Shown in pieces: positions 12,927-25,700 of a stretch of 64,000 nucleotides of DNA. The translations under genes were made by a program, and so were the position numbers. The stretch's first letter is position 1. Every line of letters starts with the position of its first letter. This DNA comes from Mytilus edulis (lineage: Eukaryota; Mollusca; Bivalvia; Mytilida; Mytilidae), in the NCBI RefSeq assembly GCF_963676685.1, contig NC_092344.1, positions 46,150,830 through 46,214,829 of the forward strand, written 5' to 3'. The notes beneath the pieces are model-generated. The model was not told where the DNA came from. It worked only from the letters and a program-made list of their open reading frames with translations, and searched no databases.

Positions 12927-13247
12927 ATCCAGTAGGTCTATAAAGCAAAAAAAAAAATTACGTTCATAGTAAAAGGGAGATAATTCCTATTGATGTAATA
13001 AAAATATGTACTGAATTTTATTTGGACAATATCAGCCAATCAAATTGCGAAAAATAACTCCAGCATTCAGCCAATTTTTATTTATAGATGTGAAGAGACT
13101 TATGCACAAAGCTGAACAACGAGACAAAAATGAATTATATAGGCAGAATTAGAAATTAAACAAAAAGCAAGGTAAGTTCAATTTGTGACACAGTTTGAAC
13201 GTCAATAATAAAAAAGCGACATAATAATGTAACATATTAAAAAAGTT
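12927..13247 (+). promoter_or_regulatory. Putative promoter and 5' noncoding exon, copy 2
   Basis: It is the second copy of the block at 12371-12703, with a few substitutions and a ~14-bp deletion. The CCAAT boxes and the AAGCAAG|GTAAGTTC donor are kept. Either copy could supply the first exon of the gene starting at 13610. Confidence 0.4.
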
Positions 13248-13254
13248 TTTTTTA

Positions 13255-13430
13255 TTGATATTGAATTGATACTTGGATACACTAACTTGGGATAGACACA
13301 ACAATGCAGCGGGTTAAAACATGCTTTTTGAGGTCTCAACCCTCCAATACCTCTAGACAATGTAAAAGAAACAAATACATAACAATATGCACAATAAAAC
13401 TCATCGTAGAAAAAAAAGTACATGTATGTG
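13255..13430 (+). repeat. Dispersed mussel repeat remnant
   Basis: ACTTGGGATAGACACAACAA, GCAGCGGGTTAAAACATG and TCTCAACCCTCCAATACCTC match, with decay, the reverse complement of the 3' part of the family at 3337-4222. Confidence 0.5.
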
Positions 13431-13609
13431 TCATTGCTTGAGTTTAAAAGCTTTATAGGCTGTGGATGGATTCTTATGACTACTTTGTAAATTGCATAAC
13501 TGTTTTAATTTCATGCAATACAGGCTTTTTACAGTTTAAAGGAAAACTGTATTAAACAATGCATACTTTTAATCTTTCCTTTTTATAGTTGATTTCTAAT
13601 ACCAAGAGG

Positions 13610-16600
13610 ATGAATGTAGGTCTAGGTACACCTATCAAGCAGAGAGAATGTGATAGAGATTTTTGTTTAGTGTGTGGGAATTTTGCAAAGGAAGCCCGTA
13701 GAGTTGAAACCATCCGGAAGTTAAAAGGGAAAGATTACAGTTTAAAGGACTTATTGAAGAAATATGGTGGAATTAATGTTGAAAGTGGAACAGTATGTAG
13801 AAAATGCAGTAAAAAAGTTGACTCTCTTCACAAAAAGAATACTGATTTTTACAATGAATGCCAAAAAAATGCTGGAATGTCAAAACGAATGGCTTCCTCA
13901 CCACATATAAATCCACCAAAGAGAATAAATATGTCAACACCAAAAACATCTACTCAATATGCCGCAGTTTTCAGTGACAGTGAAGAAGAAGAAGATGACA
14001 TTTCCATCATTGGTTTACATTTATCAGATGAAGGTAATTAAGTTAAAATATATGTTTACTTAAACCTGGCAACAATGAGTTGGGTGGTGCCCAATGAAAC
14101 CCTTGCAAAAATGCAGATAATACAGATTCTTTACTATAAAGTTTCTGGGGGACCAGGAACCATTGTAAATACATATAAATGTAATTTTGTATACTTATTA
14201 ATCAATAACTTTAAAAATTTAATAATTAGACACATAAGCTAACAAACATTATAAAAGAATTAAAATACCATTTATGGTAGCCACACTATTGTGTTGATTT
14301 TAACTTTTGTCCTTGTACATTGAACATATCCTAGGGATCATAATTTCGTAAAAACCACGGTGGCTGAAATAATTTTCACACTTTGATGTGTGGTTTCATG
14401 TGAATAAATGTAAGTGAAGTGCTATGTATATACATTATTTTTAATTGGAGTTATTTCCCATTGCTCAGAATGGGACTAGAATTAATTTTTTTTTTGATAG
14501 GTGGCCTAGATTGATGCTTATGTTATGATCTATTTTAATTTATGAGTTATCTAAGTTTGAACAGGAATGGTTTAATTAATAAGTTTATGGTTAAATACAT
14601 GTAGTATATCAATGAATGTATCTCTTCAAATGGTTTTAGTCAGAAGTTGTAAAAATATCATTATAACTATTTTTAAGTTATTTGTCTTTTTAATGTAGAA
14701 GTCCCAGTTGATCCTGTTTGATTTTCAAGATTTCCAAATATCATTTTCATGCAGGAATTATCACATTGGCACTAATATCGCATCTTCCTATACCTAAATA
14801 ACAGTTTACAGAACACAAAATGAAAAAAACTAAAGACTAAGCAACACAAACTCAACCAAAAACAGTTGGTGGTATGAGGTGCTCCAGAAGGGTAAGCAGA
14901 TACTGCTCCACATGTGGCAGCAGTTGTCTTGTTCAAGTTATTACAAATCGTGCAAATAGTCTAACTGGGTAAAGTCACATGCATGAAAAGAGAAGGGGTG
15001 GTAGTAACTACATAAGGAGCATATATATCTGATGTCATCTGTCAAACTGCTCATCCATAACGGTCAACCACCTCGTGACGGTCTCCCTCTAAATGAATTA
15101 ACAAATTTCTTGGAACATAAGGTTGATATCAGATGTTGTTTAAGGGGGAGCACACTTGAATTGACTTATCTAAAAATATCAGTTAAAATCTGTTTGACAG
15201 TCAAAATGTGTTACACAGTAAAAATCTTATTTTCAAATTTGGTTCGATGAATCAATCTTTTCTATTCTGAAAATAGATTTTATTATTTGGAACAAATGTG
15301 TATACTTTTCTTTATTTTTTCATAACATTTTTATTATAGATACAGAAACAGACCAAGCACATGTATCAGGTATCCTATCTTTACAGTCTGCATCATCTTT
15401 ATCAGGATCATCTTCACATCCATTTTCATTAGATTCATTGACTTCTTCTGCTACATCTGATTCGGCAACATCCTTTCAAACAGCTTCTATGACATCTTTG
15501 GCTTCATCTAATTCTGTAACATCAAACCAAACAGGTTCATGTTCAACATCTACTGATCACATATATTCCAAGAATAATGAGAAATCTTCAACCGTAAAAT
15601 CTAAGGGTAAAGAAGATAAGCAAAGATCAACAATTCCTGCTGCCATAGATCACGATTATATTGTATCTAAGCCTTCCCCTGTTGTACAAAATGTAATGGT
15701 AGATAAAATCATGGATTTTAAAAACAATATAGATATAAATTCAAAAACAGAAATGAAAGAAGCAGACACAGAAATTCTTATTTCAATCTTGAAAACAAAA
15801 AACAAAAGAGAAGTTATCAAACATCTCCTCACAACTGAGGGTTTTAAAGACAGCATCCTGTGCCTTTTGATGGAGGAAATAAATTTGATGTCCAATCGTC
15901 TAAGAAATAGGAAACTATTTTATGTTAGTGAGTTGATGAAAAAGAGACCAGAGGATTTGAAATTTTTTAAATGGAATGAAATTATTTGTGAGTTCATGGT
16001 AAAATTTCCAACAGTTTTCAGTTTGATATTGACAATGTTCTTAACGCCACAAGACATGGAGAACAAAGATAAAATAGAAGCTATTATACCAAGAATAGGA
16101 ATGGTTTACAGCATGCTAATGCAGGGAAGAAACAAAGAGCTCAGCAGAATTCAGCGAATAACATCACTGTTTTTGTTTGACAACATATGTGATCAAAAGG
16201 TAAATAAATGTTTTATACTATTAATGTACAGAGAATTCATCCTTGATTCCTTTATAATGCAATGGTGATCAATCTGGTATTGTTTTTTCTAGGTGTTATA
16301 CTGGAAATAGTTAAACAAGCAAAAAGGTGGAATATATATCTATGTGTTCAAATAAATTAAAAATTCATGATAGCTAATAAGAAAACTCTCCCTAAGAGAC
16401 CAAAAGCCACAGAAATTAACAACTTTAGGTCAGGATACAGCCTTTAACAATGAGCAATTAATAACAATGTATAATGTCGACTCCAATTTTTTATAAATAC
16501 AAAAAAAAGAAAAGAAAATCATTAATGATGAAAAATCTAGCAATACAATACATCAAATACTTAAAGGGTACTTTGAAGTTTTGAACAACTGTGTGCAGTG

Positions 16601-19600
16601 CAGTATGGTACCATGTGAGGTATAACTTGAACCAGTAGACTTGTGGTATAATAATACTGTTCAGAAAAAAACTAAACTTTTTTTCCTGAAAAGAAGATGG
16701 TTTTATTTAGGATAAATGTTACACTTCTGGTTTTAATGTGTTTTCTTTTCAAGTTTAGACAATTCAGAATACCTGTGAATACAATTAAACTTCAATACAC
16801 AGAATACTAATTTGTTTACTCACTTAGTTTGATTTTAAAAGAATTATTATTTTTCAAATATACTTCATATTAAGGAAGATTCATTTAACTTGCAGGTGTT
16901 TGATAGACTTCAGACGGTTGGCGTCTGCCTAAGTTATGAAAGAAGCCTACAAATTGTAGAGATGATTGGAGGCCATTTCAATGATAAGGTAGTGCAGCTG
17001 GTAAAGGACAACACTCGTTTCCGAATTATTGGTGACAACATCAATTGGACTGTTGGTGTTCATGACCAACGAATTAACAACAAACAGAAAATGATGCATG
17101 CTTTTGGTTCAGCAGTGATAGTACAAAACCTGACCTTCACCAATCTAGACAGAGTTGTACCACAACAGCTTTATAGTCAAACACCAGTTCAAAACTTCAT
17201 ACCATCAGAGGAAGATTACAACCTTATAACAACTGACTACATCATTCTAATGTCAAGGGTTGTTTTTGAACACATTCCATACTTCAAAAAATTTTCAGAT
17301 ATTGTTCCAATTAACATCAGCACACCATGTAGTTCTAATTTGAAAAAAAGTCAGAAGTCATACCATTACCTGTTCTGTTCAAAAATGAGCAATACTATCA
17401 AGATGTCGTAGGGATACTTGACTTCTATGAGAAATGTTTAAAAGATGCGCATGATAAAGCAGGAAAACAACTCCATAATCAGACATATCAGATAGGAGGA
17501 GACCAGCTGACACGAGAGAGATTCTCAGGAGCAAAGTCACTCAGAGCACACCATCTTAATCCTAGTGACAAATTNNNNNNNNNNNNNNNNNNNNNNNNNN
17601 NNNNNNNNNNNNNNNNNNNNNNNNNNNNNNNNNNNNNNNNNNNNNNNNNNNNNNNNNNNNNNNNNNNNNNNNNNAAATGATGCATGCTTTTGGTTCAGCA
17701 GTGATAGTACAAAACCTGACCTTCACCAATCTAGACAGAGTTGTACCACAACAGCTTTATAGTCAAACACCAGTTCAAAACTTCATACCATCAGAGGAAG
17801 ATTACAACCTTATAACAACTGACTACATCATTCTAATGTCAAGGGTTGTTTTTGAACACATTCCATACTTCAAAAAATTTTCAGATATTGTTCCAATTAA
17901 CATCAGCACACCATGTAGTTCTAATTTGAAAAAAAAGTCAGAAGTCATACCATTACCTGTTCTGTTCAAAAAATGAGCAATACTATCAAGATGTCGTAGG
18001 GATACTTGACTTCTATGAGAAATGTTTAAAAGATGCGCATGATAAAGCAGGAAAACAACTCCATAATCAGACATATCAGATAGGAGGAGACCAGCTGACA
18101 CGAGAGAGATTCTCAGGAGCAAAGTCACTCAGAGCACACCATCTTAATCCTAGTGACAAATTCACCCACTTGAGTCCAATAACTTTTGAACTTTTCCACA
18201 TGTTGATGTCCTACCTCAAAATGTCATTGAACCTCACATACAAACAAGAAAGTGGTCAGGATATTGGAACCTTGAAATCACTCCAAGATAGACTTTCCAG
18301 AAAAAATATTGGTGACAATGTGAATGATCACTATGAAGCAAATAAAGACTTTTTTATTTCTGTTACTGACATGTACATTGTGGAGTGTTTCTTGGAGTTT
18401 TTTGGTATGGAAGATAAATATTCAACGCCAACTAAACATGTGCCACCAACCTTTAACACAAATGATGAAATGAAGGAATGGTATTTCAGTACTGTGGAGA
18501 TGATAGTCAAACAACATGTTTTCCTCCAAACTATTACCACAGGTGCAAAACAACAAATGCTGGAAGGTATATATATTTATATATATATATGTGTGTGTGA
18601 GCATGAAACATTAAATGAACTAAGTTCACTAACCATCATTATAAAATACTGATAAAAGCAACTGTTTGTCCAAATACACTTGATGTGTACATTACAATTC
18701 ACCTTGGTCAAATTAAACATATATACTGAATCCTTGATCAGACACACTGACATATAAAGCAGGTTTAGACAGGCAGCAAGGGTTATATAAATTGGGCGTA
18801 AGATTTTAATTTTTACTATAGATGTTTCAATTAACACTGATCAAACTATAAACTAACTTTCAGCATGAATAAGTAAGAAAACAGATTTGTTTTTTTGATT
18901 AATTAATTATGACAGAATTCTAAACTTCAAAATCTGTTCTCATTGTGATTATATACATGAATAATTTAATTTTGGATGTAACGTGTCTTCTGATTGGCTG
19001 ACGTTATTTTGTTATTAGCCCATAGACATAATTTAGTCATATGACCGTGACTTCATCAACGTTTTTTCATGGTTTTCTACGGTGTAAAATGGAATTTAGA
19101 ATTAAATTATAAGAAATGACTGTAATATTTTTTCTGTCTATTCGAAATAACATATAAAATGTGGTGCACACTGTTAAATAACCCGCTACGCGCGTTATTC
19201 AGTGTGCACCAAATTTTTTATGTTATTTCTTCATAGACAGAAAAAATAATACAGTCATTCCTTAATTGGATAGTAATTTTTATTCAAATTTGATTGTGAT
19301 ATTGATTTAAAAAATATATCTAATTTTGAAAACTAATTCTTTACAGTTGATGGTCAAGTATTCCGGTTGGTTTTGGCGAATGGGAAAACCATCACACTCA
19401 TGAAAAAAACAATATCAAAGTCAAAGAAAGGTGATCAGATTAGTAATTATGGAAATCAAATACTCCAACTAGGATTGTTATTTAAAGATTTGATAGATAT
19501 GATACATATGCCAGAAAGAGTAAGAGGGCTACGTTTGTTGAAACTTGCAATGATGTATTTTAAAATCTATAATAATCTATCTAAGTATGCCTTAGAAATA

Positions 19601-20083
19601 CTCAGACTCCTGGTACATCAGTTATGTACTTTGTCTGAGAGAGGCTCCAATGAGGAGTTCTACGCCATGTTTGTGAATACAGGAGGAAAATTTGAAACAC
19701 ATATACCTGCTGATCGAAGAATGGAGTACCTTGTCAAAGAAGTGAAACAACATGTTAAGCATATGTACTCCAACAAAACAGAAGAGAATATTTCAAACCG
19801 TACCAGGGCAATATCTGGAATTCGTGAAATTTCAGTGAATTTTGACCAACAGTCAGGGGTAATTATACGCTCAAAAAAACATTCCGACAAATCATCTAAG
19901 GAAGATGAACTGGCTATTTTATCAGATTTACGAGATATTAGACCATTTCATTGTCAACCTGGTAGGAAACATTCATGTTTTGGAGAAATGTCATCATCTG
20001 TTGTTCAAAACCTTGATGTGGACCATTATCACAATTGGATCAATACCAGAAAAGTTAAATTTGCTTTGGAAAATGGGAACTAA
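13610..20083 (+). CDS. DUF6589-type protein (4 coding exons, assembly-damaged)
   Basis: Coding exons are 13610-14033, 15340-16199, 16896-18566 (with duplication and gap) and 19347-20083. All junctions are GT-AG and phases agree. With the duplication counted once the CDS is about 3,105 nt (1,034 aa). The start is ATG 13610, the first ATG after the acceptor at 13588. C19-x2-C22 and C63-x2-C66 suggest an N-terminal zinc-binding fold. An acidic and then a Ser/Thr-rich linker follows. The core has the features I remember for DUF6589: GVCLSYERSLQI, an IGDN motif, IGGDQLTRERFSGA, then DIGTLKSLQDRLSRKNI with Y.A..DF and a C-terminal EE(N)I...R motif. The molecular function is unknown. The spaced GD motifs could mark an RNase H/DDE-like fold, which is speculation. 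It converges on the RecQ-like gene at 22720-30894. The family name is from memory; no search was run. Confidence 0.75.
14065..14161 (+). repeat. ~95-bp dispersed repeat A (forward)
   Basis: CCTGGCAACAATGAGTTGGG to TCTGGGGGACCAGGAAC lies in intron 1 of the DUF6589 gene. It matches the reverse complement of 26341-26434 in intron 1 of the helicase. The ends are weakly inverted (CCTGG/CCAGG), as in a small MITE. Confidence 0.7.
17089..17574 (+). repeat. Duplicated exon segment, copy 1 (likely assembly artefact)
   Basis: These 486 bp of coding exon 3 recur at 17675-18162, on the other side of a run of 100 N. The copies differ only in two A-runs. Here the runs are 7 and 5 A, so the frame breaks at the first run. 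The copy ends exactly at the gap. Confidence 0.9.
17575..17674. other. Assembly gap of 100 N
   Basis: Exactly 100 N, the conventional placeholder for a gap of unknown size. Both sides carry the same sequence, so the true gap may be negative (an unmerged overlap). Confidence 0.99.
17675..18162 (+). repeat. Duplicated exon segment, copy 2
   Basis: These 488 bp match 17089-17574. The two A-runs are 8 and 6 here. The first run keeps the frame, but the second has one A too many and the frame ends at 17976. After this copy the exon continues normally to 18566. Confidence 0.9.
18966..19264 (+). repeat. Repeat B with central hairpin (forward)
   Basis: This lies in intron 3 of the DUF6589 gene. It runs from TTTTGGATGTAACGTGTCTT to a long imperfect inverted repeat (about 19115-19258), whose arms contain GACTGTAATATTTTTTCTGT and GTGGTGCACACT and their complements. 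A related copy lies inverted at 25893-26153. It is probably a non-autonomous element. Confidence 0.7.
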
Positions 20084-20289
20084 ACATTGACATAATCAAA
20101 TGACTATTAATAGTCTGTAATTTGCCAGGTCCAATTTGTTTTTTTGTAACTTGTTTTCTTTGGATTGATCTGAAGATTGAAGATATTTCATCAGATTTTT
20201 GTAGATTGTTGTTATGATGTATTTGATAATTACACGATTTTCCCTGGTTGGGTGAAGGGTTTGACACCTTCAAACTAGTTAAACCCAAC

Positions 20290-20515
20290 CATAGTCTGTT
20301 GTTGTTGGTTGATCTAATATTTGTATTTTTTTTAATTTTTTTATATGAAATAGAGCACTTAGTTTTCTAAAAAAAAAATCTCACTTTTTTCAAGTGGGAC
20401 CTTTTATAGCTGACTATAGGTTTATCTCATTGTTAAAGGCTATACTTATTTGATTGCTTACATTTAATTCTTTTGAACTTTGGTCATGAGAGTTGTCTCA
20501 TTGGCAATCTTACCA
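20290..20515 (-). repeat. Dispersed mussel repeat, partial reverse copy
   Basis: GACCTTTTATAGCTGACTAT, CTCATTGTTAAAGGCTATAC and GAGTTGTCTCATTGGCAATC followed by TTACCACATC match the family. Confidence 0.65.
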
Positions 20516-21059
20516 CATCTCCATATTTTTATGACAGTTCTTCTTAATTAAAACTACTATATAGCTTTTATCCAATCAATCATTTTTTCTTCAAATATAT
20601 TCCACCTGTGGTTTGTATTGATATTTGATATGTAAAGGTCATAAAGTTTTTTTTTTAAACCTGGTTAATGGTAAACATAAAATCAAAAGAACTAACATAC
20701 AATATGCATATAGCTTTTTATATACTACAAATATTTTCAACTTTTTAACTAGTTACATGAAACATTTTTTACCTATTATAAAGAAAATGCACGATTACTT
20801 ACACTGTTTTCTTTAGTTTAAAAATCTACAGTTACCATATACAATGTAGAGAATATTGGACATTTTCTTTGCTGTTTCATATGATAGACCAGCAATAATT
20901 ACTTTAGATTGGAAATAAAATATTCACCTTTTTTTTTAGATATTAGCAAAGGCAAAAATGATTATTCAAAATTATTTTTTTTGTCAAAATAATTCACAAA
21001 TTAAAATAGTGGAAAGATACAGATATTTAGAGTATTTTACCGGTAGTTATTGTATTTAT

Positions 21060-21720
21060 TTTTTATTGAAATTTAAAAAATGCCACAGATGATCTCTTTA
21101 ATAAAGCTCTACAAGTCTTTTTCTCCGTTAAAAGTATATAATTGTAATTTCTGTGAGGTACCCTTGAAAACCTGTCTTAAGGTGGTACCCAACACTTTCA
21201 CTAAAATTAATTTGGTTGGTTTAATTTTCATAAAATTTCGTCAAAGTATTTACTTTGAGACTTTGATAAATATATAAAAAATTTAATTTTTTTGAACCAA
21301 CCGTTTTGTCAGAAAAAATACACTGGTTATATAGCAATTTGACAAACTCCAATTTTGATCATTGAGAAGCTAAATATTCCTTTTACAACACAACGTAATT
21401 AAAACGTTTAGCTGATTTTACAGAGTTATCTCCCTGTAGTGTTAGGTACCACCTTAAACTTTTTGAAAGTCTGATTAAACCTTTTTTCACATATGGTAGT
21501 GAAATGTGGTTATTTGATCATTACATAAATTTGAATAATTTTGACAATCTACCAACTGATAGAATACAACAAAAGATGTGGGAATATATTCTGAGGGTCA
21601 AAACATAGTCATCAAATATGTCTAGTAGACTTGAATGTAACAGGAATCCAATGTTGTTTATTAATTTTGTTTAATGTATAGTTATCATAAAACAATACTT
21701 AAAATAAATATAGCTAGAAT
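21060..21720 (+). pseudogene. Decayed LINE fragment (reverse transcriptase C-terminal region)
   Basis: When the MITE at 21177-21457 is ignored, the flanks read as one degenerate frame with KTCLK then LFESLIKPFFTYGSEMW and DRIQQKMWEYILRVK. This resembles the region after the catalytic domain in LINE reverse transcriptases (LF.SLI.P...YG.E.W). Stops follow near 21607. Similar decayed sequence may extend to about 22330, but I cannot read it with confidence. Confidence 0.5.
21177..21457. mobile_element. TTAA-flanked MITE inserted in a LINE relic
   Basis: The inverted ends are TTAAGGTGGTACCCAACAC on the left and GTGTTAGGTACCACCTTAA on the right, differing at one base. TTAA (21177-21180 and 21454-21457) is the target duplication. 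Removing the element and one TTAA rejoins the frame of the surrounding LINE relic, which supports the boundaries independently. Confidence 0.8.
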
Positions 21721-22719
21721 ATTATATAGTGCATTTAATGCAGGTCAATAATTATCTCATGAAAACTTAAAATGCTTGTTTTCTACACTGAATAAAATGT
21801 TAAAATACTTAAACTTAATACAAAAAAATTGACAATAAAAACTCTTATAAGATAATATAATCAGCAATCTGTCTTACAACCACAAATAATCATATCTGGA
21901 GCTGTGGACAGAAACCTGGTGTTTTTTAGTAATATTTTTGTTTCAAATTTTGTTCCCAGTACTATCTTCAAACCAATCTTTTCAAAAATATGAAAAGTAA
22001 AATTACACACTTACATGTATGTGCTCAGTTTTTAAATTTTAAAATGGGAAGATACGATAAACCCAAAATTCCAAGATAACTACGTTTTTCACTCAGTACA
22101 GACTGAAGAAGATTTATAAAAATCTTGTGATGAATATAAAGTGTTTAAAGGTACCAGATTATATTACAAAATATAAGGCACATTGTTTACCAATCTTATG
22201 GCTTAAATTTAAAAGATTCATGAAATAATCATTTTCTAAACTTTTAAATCCACAAAATATTACTGAATGTACATGTAATCATTTATTCAAATTTGTCAGA
22301 GATGCATTAGACATAGGAAACAATTCATAAAAGGAGGGTTACAATTGTATAACATGTGAAACATTGAAATTTTGTTTTGTATGATATCATACATGTATGA
22401 CATTTAATGGAGAATACTTATGTTATATTACTTATCTAATCTGAATCTGAAAATTTGGAGTTATCTCCCATTGTTTTGACCAACTTTTTGTGAATGAAGT
22501 ATTAGTGGTACATTTTATTTCTAACAGTCAAACATTTTAATTGAAAGGTGGCAAATTAGGTGTTCTTCAACTTAATTATTTGTTTACTTCTGAAAATCAT
22601 AACAAGATAGGCCTATTTTCTTGTGTTTTTTTTTATAAAAATTTGTTTAAACAATGAAATAGCCCAGTCAATCCATTTTAACTTTCGACTATTAATATGC
22701 AGTTTTAAATTGTGTAGAT

Positions 22720-25700
22720 TTAATTTAATTTTTGTACAATGAGTAAAATGTTACTCAAATAATGCTGCTTTAGGTGAACATAAGGAAATAAGCCCTGGAT
22801 GTCCTCTTCACATTTAATGTCTTTGTAGTTCAAAACAATTTTGTCACACAAAGTTTGGGTCAATCCTGTCACAAGTTGTTGGTTTAACATGTTTATTTGA
22901 TCATTTTCTGCATTGAAATAAGATTCTAGCATTTCCTTTAATTGTGTACAATCAGGTTCATCAGCACATTGACAATTATCTATGACGTCACACTTTTCCA
23001 CTTCACTTACAAGACAATGATCACATTCACACTCTTTTTCACATACATCACAGCAGTTATGCTTAAGTATTGAATCTAAATCAACCTTTGTCTCAAAATA
23101 CTGGCTTAGAAACTTTCTTCTGCATGTTTTTAGGAGGCAGAATTCTCTCACTTCTGGTTGTACAATTGTGTTGGTGGCAATATCACTCATATTGTAATGC
23201 ATATATGCACTGCTTTGTCGACCATCTCTACCAGCTCTACCAATTTCTTGTAGATAACCTAAACGAGTAAACAATAATTGTTTTTGTTAAATCATTTCCT
23301 TTCATTTTTCAAATTTTTGGTTCTGACATTCATGAAAAAAACGAAACAATATTACATATTTCAAATCTTAGAACTGCAATTTTTTTCTAAGAACTAGGGG
23401 TTCAATTAGTCATAGTGAAATGTTTTTTTTTTCATTTTCTGTTAAAGTCTCATGTTTTTTTGCATGTTGGTGTATCAGCATATGAAAATGTGACCAACAT
23501 ACAGCATTGGCTTTTGATCTCAAGGTGAAAATATGGATTTTTGTATTGTAAATACTTGTGACCTATGACTTTTCATCTTTTTTTACAAAGTGTTATGATA
23601 TTTGGAATATCACAAAAGGATGAAGTGTATGATTTTTAGGCGTCTATGTATATATATATATATAGTTACAATTATTGGCCTTTCACTTGTTGTAAAATAT
23701 GAAAGTCTTTGTGAAAATTAATTAATATATGCATAATCCAGAACTTTTCTATTTAGATAAATTTATTTATATTTATAAATATGCAATTGTGTAATATATA
23801 TGTATTAGACGGCAGTCAAATTTTTTAAGGTGCTTATGATCCAATTCTTGCAATTTAAATATTATAAACTGTTAACATAAATAGTTAGTTTTATGTTTCC
23901 ATATGTAGATGGGAGATAACTACCCTTATATTTTATCAGTTGAGTCTGCTTTTTATGCAGCTCTGAACACCATGGTTCTGTTGGTATTAATAGACACAGT
24001 CTAAAGGGGAATAATCCTTACATATGATACTGATTGTCTCCCATATCAATTATGTATTCAGTGTTTTATAATGTTGTATTTTATTATATTATTATTTCAT
24101 TGTTATCATATTGTATGAAATTTTGAAACCCTAATAACCTTTAGTGTAATACGTTATATAGCCTTAATACTTGCATTCCAAAGAACTTGGTGGTCCAATG
24201 TGGCAAACCCTTTCCACATCTGGGGCATCAGTGCCCATACCATAAGCTTGAGTGGCAAAAAGCAACTTTATGGATCCATGTGTGTCTGCCATGTTCTGTG
24301 CTATATTTTTTTTCATCTAGAATTATACAATTTATTTCAAATGCAAATGATTTATAATGATTTCATTTTTCTTTATACATGTAAAATACTGTTTCATTCA
24401 ATTCGTTGTTTATTGTTTAATACTAATGAAATATGTTGAATAAAGTGGACATGGACATTAATGTTCTGTAACAATTAAACTGTTTTTTTTTGAATCCATG
24501 TACAAAGATGAATAAGGGTTCTGTCCATGGCCAAATATTAAAATTAAATCAAAGTCAAAAGCACTAAATGCATGAGCGTTATGAGTATATGACCGCATTA
24601 AGTTAAAATGAAAATTCATAATATAAGTAGTAACCAATGGATGTCACTGTCATAATTTGTTGGACAATATTAGTGATGGGCACATCTAATGATTGGTTTA
24701 TTTTTCAACTCTTAAAAAAAATATTTCTGAAATATGCTTATTTCTTGTAAACCATATTATGAAATTAAAAGAAAAATCTTCTACCTTAAGAATGGAAGTA
24801 TTATTTATTACAAAAATATGTACAAAAACATCAGACCAAAATGAAAATAGAAAAAATATTTGTACTCCTGTGGAGTCAGTATACCAGATTTGAATCCATT
24901 CCTTTTTTTGAAAGTTTGCCTGGAGTTTGCTTGTCTATGTTTGATTTCTTAGTAGATTATAAAAGGAATGCTTTATCAATATTTAAAATAACCTCATCTG
25001 TGCAAGGTGCATGGAACTGTGACACTGCTGAAAGTATTTCATCGGTATTGTCTTCCAGGCGGGCTGCCTGTGACACCATGTCATAGCCTACTCCACACCA
25101 TTTCAGTTTTGAATAAACAATAGTTTTGGGAACATTCCAGATCTGACTACAAAGTTCCTCAATATATGGGTTTAACACATCTTGATATGAACCTTCTGCT
25201 GTTGTTTTACCTCCAGTGAGAGGTAAACGTTTTTGAACTATAAGTTTGATGTTTGGTCTATCAACTGGACCTGATAGGGAAAACACATCTTTCATACAAA
25301 GTTGTTGTTGTATCTCTTTCCTCATTTTCGGTGTTGCTGTTGCTGTAAGTGCTAGGATTTTTGCCTGTGGCAATATTGCACGTAATTTTGAAATGTTTCT
25401 GAAATCTGGACGAAAATCGTGTCCCCATTGAACTACACAATGAGCCTCGTCTACTACAATGTGTGACACATTTTCCCAACTCTTCTGCTTAAAAATGGTG
25501 CAAACTTCTTTTTTTAGAATTTGTTCAGGGTGGCCAAAAATGTACTCAAATTTACCATCCTTGAAATCTGCTGCCTCTGGTCCTGAAATATAAAAATTAA
25601 ACCTTTTTGGTACATAAACACCATTTATTTTTAGACTTTGATTAATAATAAGATTAATATGTATTTACAGATTTAATGTAAAAATATTATTAACAGTTTA

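Noticed and set aside
16200..16268. Extension of the DUF6589 exon 2 frame to a stop at 16268
   Set aside because: AAG|GTAAAT at 16200 is a good donor, and the protein continues in phase from 16896.
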